Shown one piece after another: positions 5,302-7,022 of a DNA stretch of 7,022 nucleotides (position 1 is its first letter; every line of letters begins with the position of its first letter). Source of the stretch: Pseudomonadota bacterium (GTDB taxonomy: Bacteria; Bdellovibrionota; Oligoflexia; Oligoflexales; Oligoflexaceae); contig JAKQGS010000329.1 in NCBI GenBank assembly GCA_029556045.1, forward strand, positions 1-7,022. Direction: 5' to 3'. The notes beneath the pieces are model-generated. The model was not told the origin of the DNA, did not search any database, and saw only the letters and a program-made list of their open reading frames with translations. The position numbers and the translations under genes were made by a program.

Positions 5302-5774
5302 AACTGCAGATCGTTAAGATCGGCAAACCCGCCTTTAAAGAATACGAGTCGCTGGTGAAGGTTTTTCAGCAGCGACTCAGTGTGATGACTCCCATTGAAG
5401 CCATCGAAATTAAAGCGACACAAGGGATCGAAAAATCGGAAAAAACCCTTTGGTCTGCCTTGAAATGGTCCGAAGATCGCGGTGGCAAATCAGCTGGGCA
5501 CATCACCGTGGGATTGGATGAAAGGGGGCAGGCTTTGACCTCGCCCCAACTGGCGCAGAAATTGTCGGATTGGCAGGGGGATCCCGCTGTCAAAAGTGTT
5601 ACGTTTGTCATCGGTGGTCCTTACGGACTATCTCCTTCCTTTAAAAAACAAGCGGATCTCCTGTGGAGCCTCTCCCCCCTGGTTATGCCCAGCGATATGG
5701 CTTGGTTGATGGTCTGGGAACAGGTGTACCGCGGATTTTCCATCCTCAAAGGCAGCTCCTATCATCACGAATAG
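5298..5774 (+). CDS. rlmH: 23S rRNA pseudouridine-1915 N3-methyltransferase RlmH
   Basis: RlmH methylates N3 of pseudouridine 1915 in helix 69 of 23S rRNA on the assembled 70S ribosome, using S-adenosylmethionine. The 158-residue product is the family's size (about 155-159). It shows the N-terminal strand MKLQIVKIGK, the HITVGLDERG segment (68-77), the SPOUT trefoil-knot cofactor loop VIGGPYGLSP (104-113), and the C-terminal EQVYRGFSILKGSSYHHE, in which the YHH end is near-universal and needed for catalysis. The ATG at 5298 overlaps the rsfS TGA by 4 nt; a GTG start 30 nt earlier would add residues without family support. Its position after the 50S-acting Obg and RsfS makes a ribosome-maturation block. 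Confidence 0.96.
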   Translation: MKLQIVKIGKPAFKEYESLVKVFQQRLSVMTPIEAIEIKATQGIEKSEKTLWSALKWSEDRGGKSAGHITVGLDERGQALTSPQLAQKLSDWQGDPAVKSVTFVIGGPYGLSPSFKKQADLLWSLSPLVMPSDMAWLMVWEQVYRGFSILKGSSYHHE

Positions 5775-5803
5775 ATGTCGTTGAATGACCTGACATGTCG
5801 TTG
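5775..5803 (+). repeat. 9-bp direct repeat ATGTCGTTG after rlmH
   Basis: ATGTCGTTG occurs at 5775-5783 and 5795-5803, exactly 20 bases apart. Each copy begins with an ATG encoding Met-Ser-Leu in a different frame, one opening the small leader ORF and the other a longer reading of comF. A small duplication at the junction or chance would explain it. Confidence 0.4.
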
Positions 5804-5870
5804 GCCTTTGAGGCTGCGGAAAGTTATTGGTTTTTGGTGGCGAGTGCCCGACCGGGAGGATTTCAGTTGA
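5775..5870 (+). CDS. Possible 31-codon leader ORF overlapping the comF start
   Basis: An ATG directly after the rlmH TAG opens a 31-residue reading frame, rich in Arg and Trp. Its TGA (5868-5870) overlaps the comF TTG (5867-5869) in the 4-base arrangement TTGA, the same geometry as the rsfS/rlmH ATGA overlap. I see no Shine-Dalgarno site before its ATG, though ribosomes finishing rlmH could reinitiate there. I recognise no family. It may be a coupling device, or simply a non-coding gap that happens to be open. Confidence 0.25.
   Translation: MSLNDLTCRWPLRLRKVIGFWWRVPDREDFS
5854..5860 (+). promoter_or_regulatory. Shine-Dalgarno site deciding the comF start
   Basis: GGGAGGA ends 6 nt before TTG 5867. 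The in-frame ATG at 5795 has no comparable site, so the shorter comF reading is preferred. Confidence 0.75.
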
Positions 5871-6604
5871 TCAGGGTTTGTGTCTATTGCGGGGGTGGGT
5901 TGGATCCATCTCCTCAGATTATTGAAAAGGAGACGGGGTGCCATCGGGACGAGCGGAGTCAGCACAGGTTTTGTCGGGGATGCCGCCGGGCATTTGATGA
6001 TCTCAGTCTTGCCGATGTCGGCCACCTGGAAGAACGTCCACTCTATTGCGGCTTTCGTTATCAGGGGGTGGTGCGGCAACTCATCATGGAGGTCAAGGTG
6101 GGAGGCTCCCGCACCGGGATGCGTCTTTTGCAGAGGTTAATGGGGGAGAACCCCGTGGTCAGGGAATGGATCGCATGGGCGGACCTGATTGTGCCAGCAC
6201 CGTCCAGCCTGTGGGGGCGCTTGCATGGTCGACTGGATATTGCGGGCATCTGGGGGGAACACTTGGCGCGGAAAGGTGGCGTTGCACTGGGTCGGTTTCG
6301 GGGGCCCTTGTTCTGGCGGGTGCGCAAGCGGGCTTTTATGGGTAACTGGCGGCAGCGTACAGGACGGATGAAGGGTGTGGATAATGTTTCCAAAAGTGAA
6401 AATACAATAATAAATTCGGTAAAATGCGAAGATGTTATCCCGCGCCGCGTTCTTATAGTTGACGATATTGTCACAAGCGGGTTCACTATGGCCACGATTG
6501 CAGACCATTATCGGGCCCAAACGGTTAAATTGCTGGGAATTGCGACGGCAAATCCGCGGTTTTTGCATAAAAGGGATGATGTTGATGAACGCGCCAAGCA
6601 GTGA
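5867..6604 (+). CDS. comF: ComF-family phosphoribosyltransferase-like protein
   Basis: The predicted product has 245 residues from TTG 5867, chosen for its strong ribosome-binding site and because the conserved zinc site then begins at residue 5. An alternative ATG at 5795 would add 24 residues. The N-terminus carries CVYC (5-8) and CRGC (36-39), the ComF-type zinc-binding pairs. YCGFRYQGVVRQLIMEVK (60-77) matches the family's Y-x-G-x-V-R-x-L-I-x-x-K segment. VLIVDDIVTSG (195-205) is the phosphoribosyl-pyrophosphate loop of type I PRTases. ComF proteins support natural transformation, helping incoming single-stranded DNA across the inner membrane. Oddities: the usual RRGFNQ motif near residues 118-130 is not recognisable, and residues about 171-192 come from an AT-rich stretch unlike its flanks. 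The family call is good, but the exact role in DNA uptake is uncertain. It overlaps mutS by 20 nt. Confidence 0.85.
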   Translation: MIRVCVYCGGGLDPSPQIIEKETGCHRDERSQHRFCRGCRRAFDDLSLADVGHLEERPLYCGFRYQGVVRQLIMEVKVGGSRTGMRLLQRLMGENPVVREWIAWADLIVPAPSSLWGRLHGRLDIAGIWGEHLARKGGVALGRFRGPLFWRVRKRAFMGNWRQRTGRMKGVDNVSKSENTIINSVKCEDVIPRRVLIVDDIVTSGFTMATIADHYRAQTVKLLGIATANPRFLHKRDDVDERAKQ

Positions 6605-7022
6605 AGAATTACAGAACATGACGCCCATGATGCGGCAGTTTTTTGAAATCAAAAAACGGGCCGGGGACGCCATATTGTTTTTTCGTATGGGGGATTTCTA
6701 CGAAATCTTTGGGGATGATGCGGAGGAGGTTGCCGGTAAGCTAGAGCTGGTGCTGACTAGCCGGGAGAAGGGCAACCAGCAGCGTATTCCCTTTTGTGGT
6801 GTGCCCCACCACAGCGCGCGCGGCTATTGGTTGAAACTCTTGAAAATGGGTTACAAGGTGGCCATCGCGGATCAGGTGGAAAACCCTGACGAGGCCAAAG
6901 GGCTTGTGAAACGGGATTTAATCCGGGTGATGACACCGGGTTGCATTGATGATCTGGAAGGATTGGAAGCGGATGCTCCCAATTACCTGATGGCGGTGTA
7001 TGAAGAACCTAAAAGCAAAAAG
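6585..7022 (+). CDS. mutS: DNA mismatch repair protein MutS, N-terminal 146 residues (partial)
   Basis: MutS binds mismatches and small loops and recruits MutL to start repair. Only the start of a protein normally around 850-900 residues is present; it runs off the right edge. MTPMMRQFFEIKK (12-24) and LFFRMGDFYEIF (31-42) are hallmark sequences of domain I, and F38-Y39-E40 is the F-x-E mismatch-reading motif. IPFCGVPHHSARGYWLKLL (68-86), GYKVAIADQVENP (89-101), AKGLVKRDLIRVMTPG (104-119) and NYLMAVYEE (133-141) follow in family order. The F-x-E motif marks a MutS1-type repair enzyme rather than MutS2. The ATG at 6585 is chosen because AAGGG (6571-6575) lies 9 nt upstream; ATGs at 6576 and 6579 are too close to it. 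It begins inside comF, overlapping 20 nt in another frame, so the two are co-transcribed and probably translationally coupled. Confidence 0.96.
   Translation, partial: MNAPSSEELQNMTPMMRQFFEIKKRAGDAILFFRMGDFYEIFGDDAEEVAGKLELVLTSREKGNQQRIPFCGVPHHSARGYWLKLLKMGYKVAIADQVENPDEAKGLVKRDLIRVMTPGCIDDLEGLEADAPNYLMAVYEEPKSKK

Noticed and set aside
6459..6490. TTGACG in comF as a possible internal promoter for mutS
   Set aside because: The hexamer comes from the codons of the conserved VDD motif, and no acceptable -10 lies at proper spacing.
6061..6673. Minus-strand frames of 144 and 178 codons over comF
   Set aside because: They are antisense to comF, which has recognisable zinc and PRTase motifs, and they lack start signals.

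Overview
The window looks like chromosomal DNA of a motile Gram-negative bacterium. The right two-thirds is a classic housekeeping cluster: ribosomal proteins L21 and L27, the Obg GTPase, NadD, RsfS, RlmH, ComF and MutS. The left third holds a partial FliK-like gene and a small lipoprotein gene. A lipoprotein signal and candidate sigma-54 (-24/-12) promoters fit a proteobacterium or Bdellovibrionota-like (delta-type) lineage. That placement is inferred from layout and motifs, not from any database comparison. Non-ATG starts are common: TTG for the FliK-like gene, rsfS and comF, and GTG for rplU, most of them backed by a good ribosome-binding site.

Left part, minus strand (1-2099). Bases 1-1318 encode the first 439 residues of a long protein that runs off the left edge. 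It is rich in Pro, Ala, Thr, Ser and Gln, with one compact helical-looking segment, and resembles the N-terminal and middle part of a flagellar hook-length control protein (FliK). Upstream lies a sigma-54-type promoter with exact GG-N10-GC spacing (about 1379-1392), where a flagellar gene would be expected to have one. Next comes a perfect 10-bp hairpin with a T-tract (1535-1570) that terminates a 160-residue lipoprotein gene (1617-2099). That gene may also have a sigma-54-like promoter.

Middle (2100-2459) is a divergent intergenic region. It holds a sigma-70-type promoter for rplU (TTGACA / TAGAAT), an inverted repeat and a leader of about 110 nt.

Right part, plus strand (2460-7022). rplU and rpmA form a ribosomal pair followed by a terminator-like hairpin (3077-3108). 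obg begins only 24 nt after the T-tract, without a clear Shine-Dalgarno site. From obg on the genes are tightly packed: obg/nadD overlap by 1 nt, nadD's stop lies inside the rsfS ribosome-binding site, rsfS/rlmH overlap by 4 nt, and comF/mutS overlap by 20 nt. Between rlmH and comF sits a possible 31-codon leader ORF whose stop overlaps the comF TTG start. The cluster joins 50S assembly and late ribosome maturation (Obg, RsfS, RlmH) with NAD synthesis, a ComF-type phosphoribosyltransferase and mismatch repair.

I see no mobile element, CRISPR array, tRNA, rRNA or defence system. The least explained parts are the lipoprotein, the FliK-like protein, the two sigma-54-like sites and the diverged ComF.
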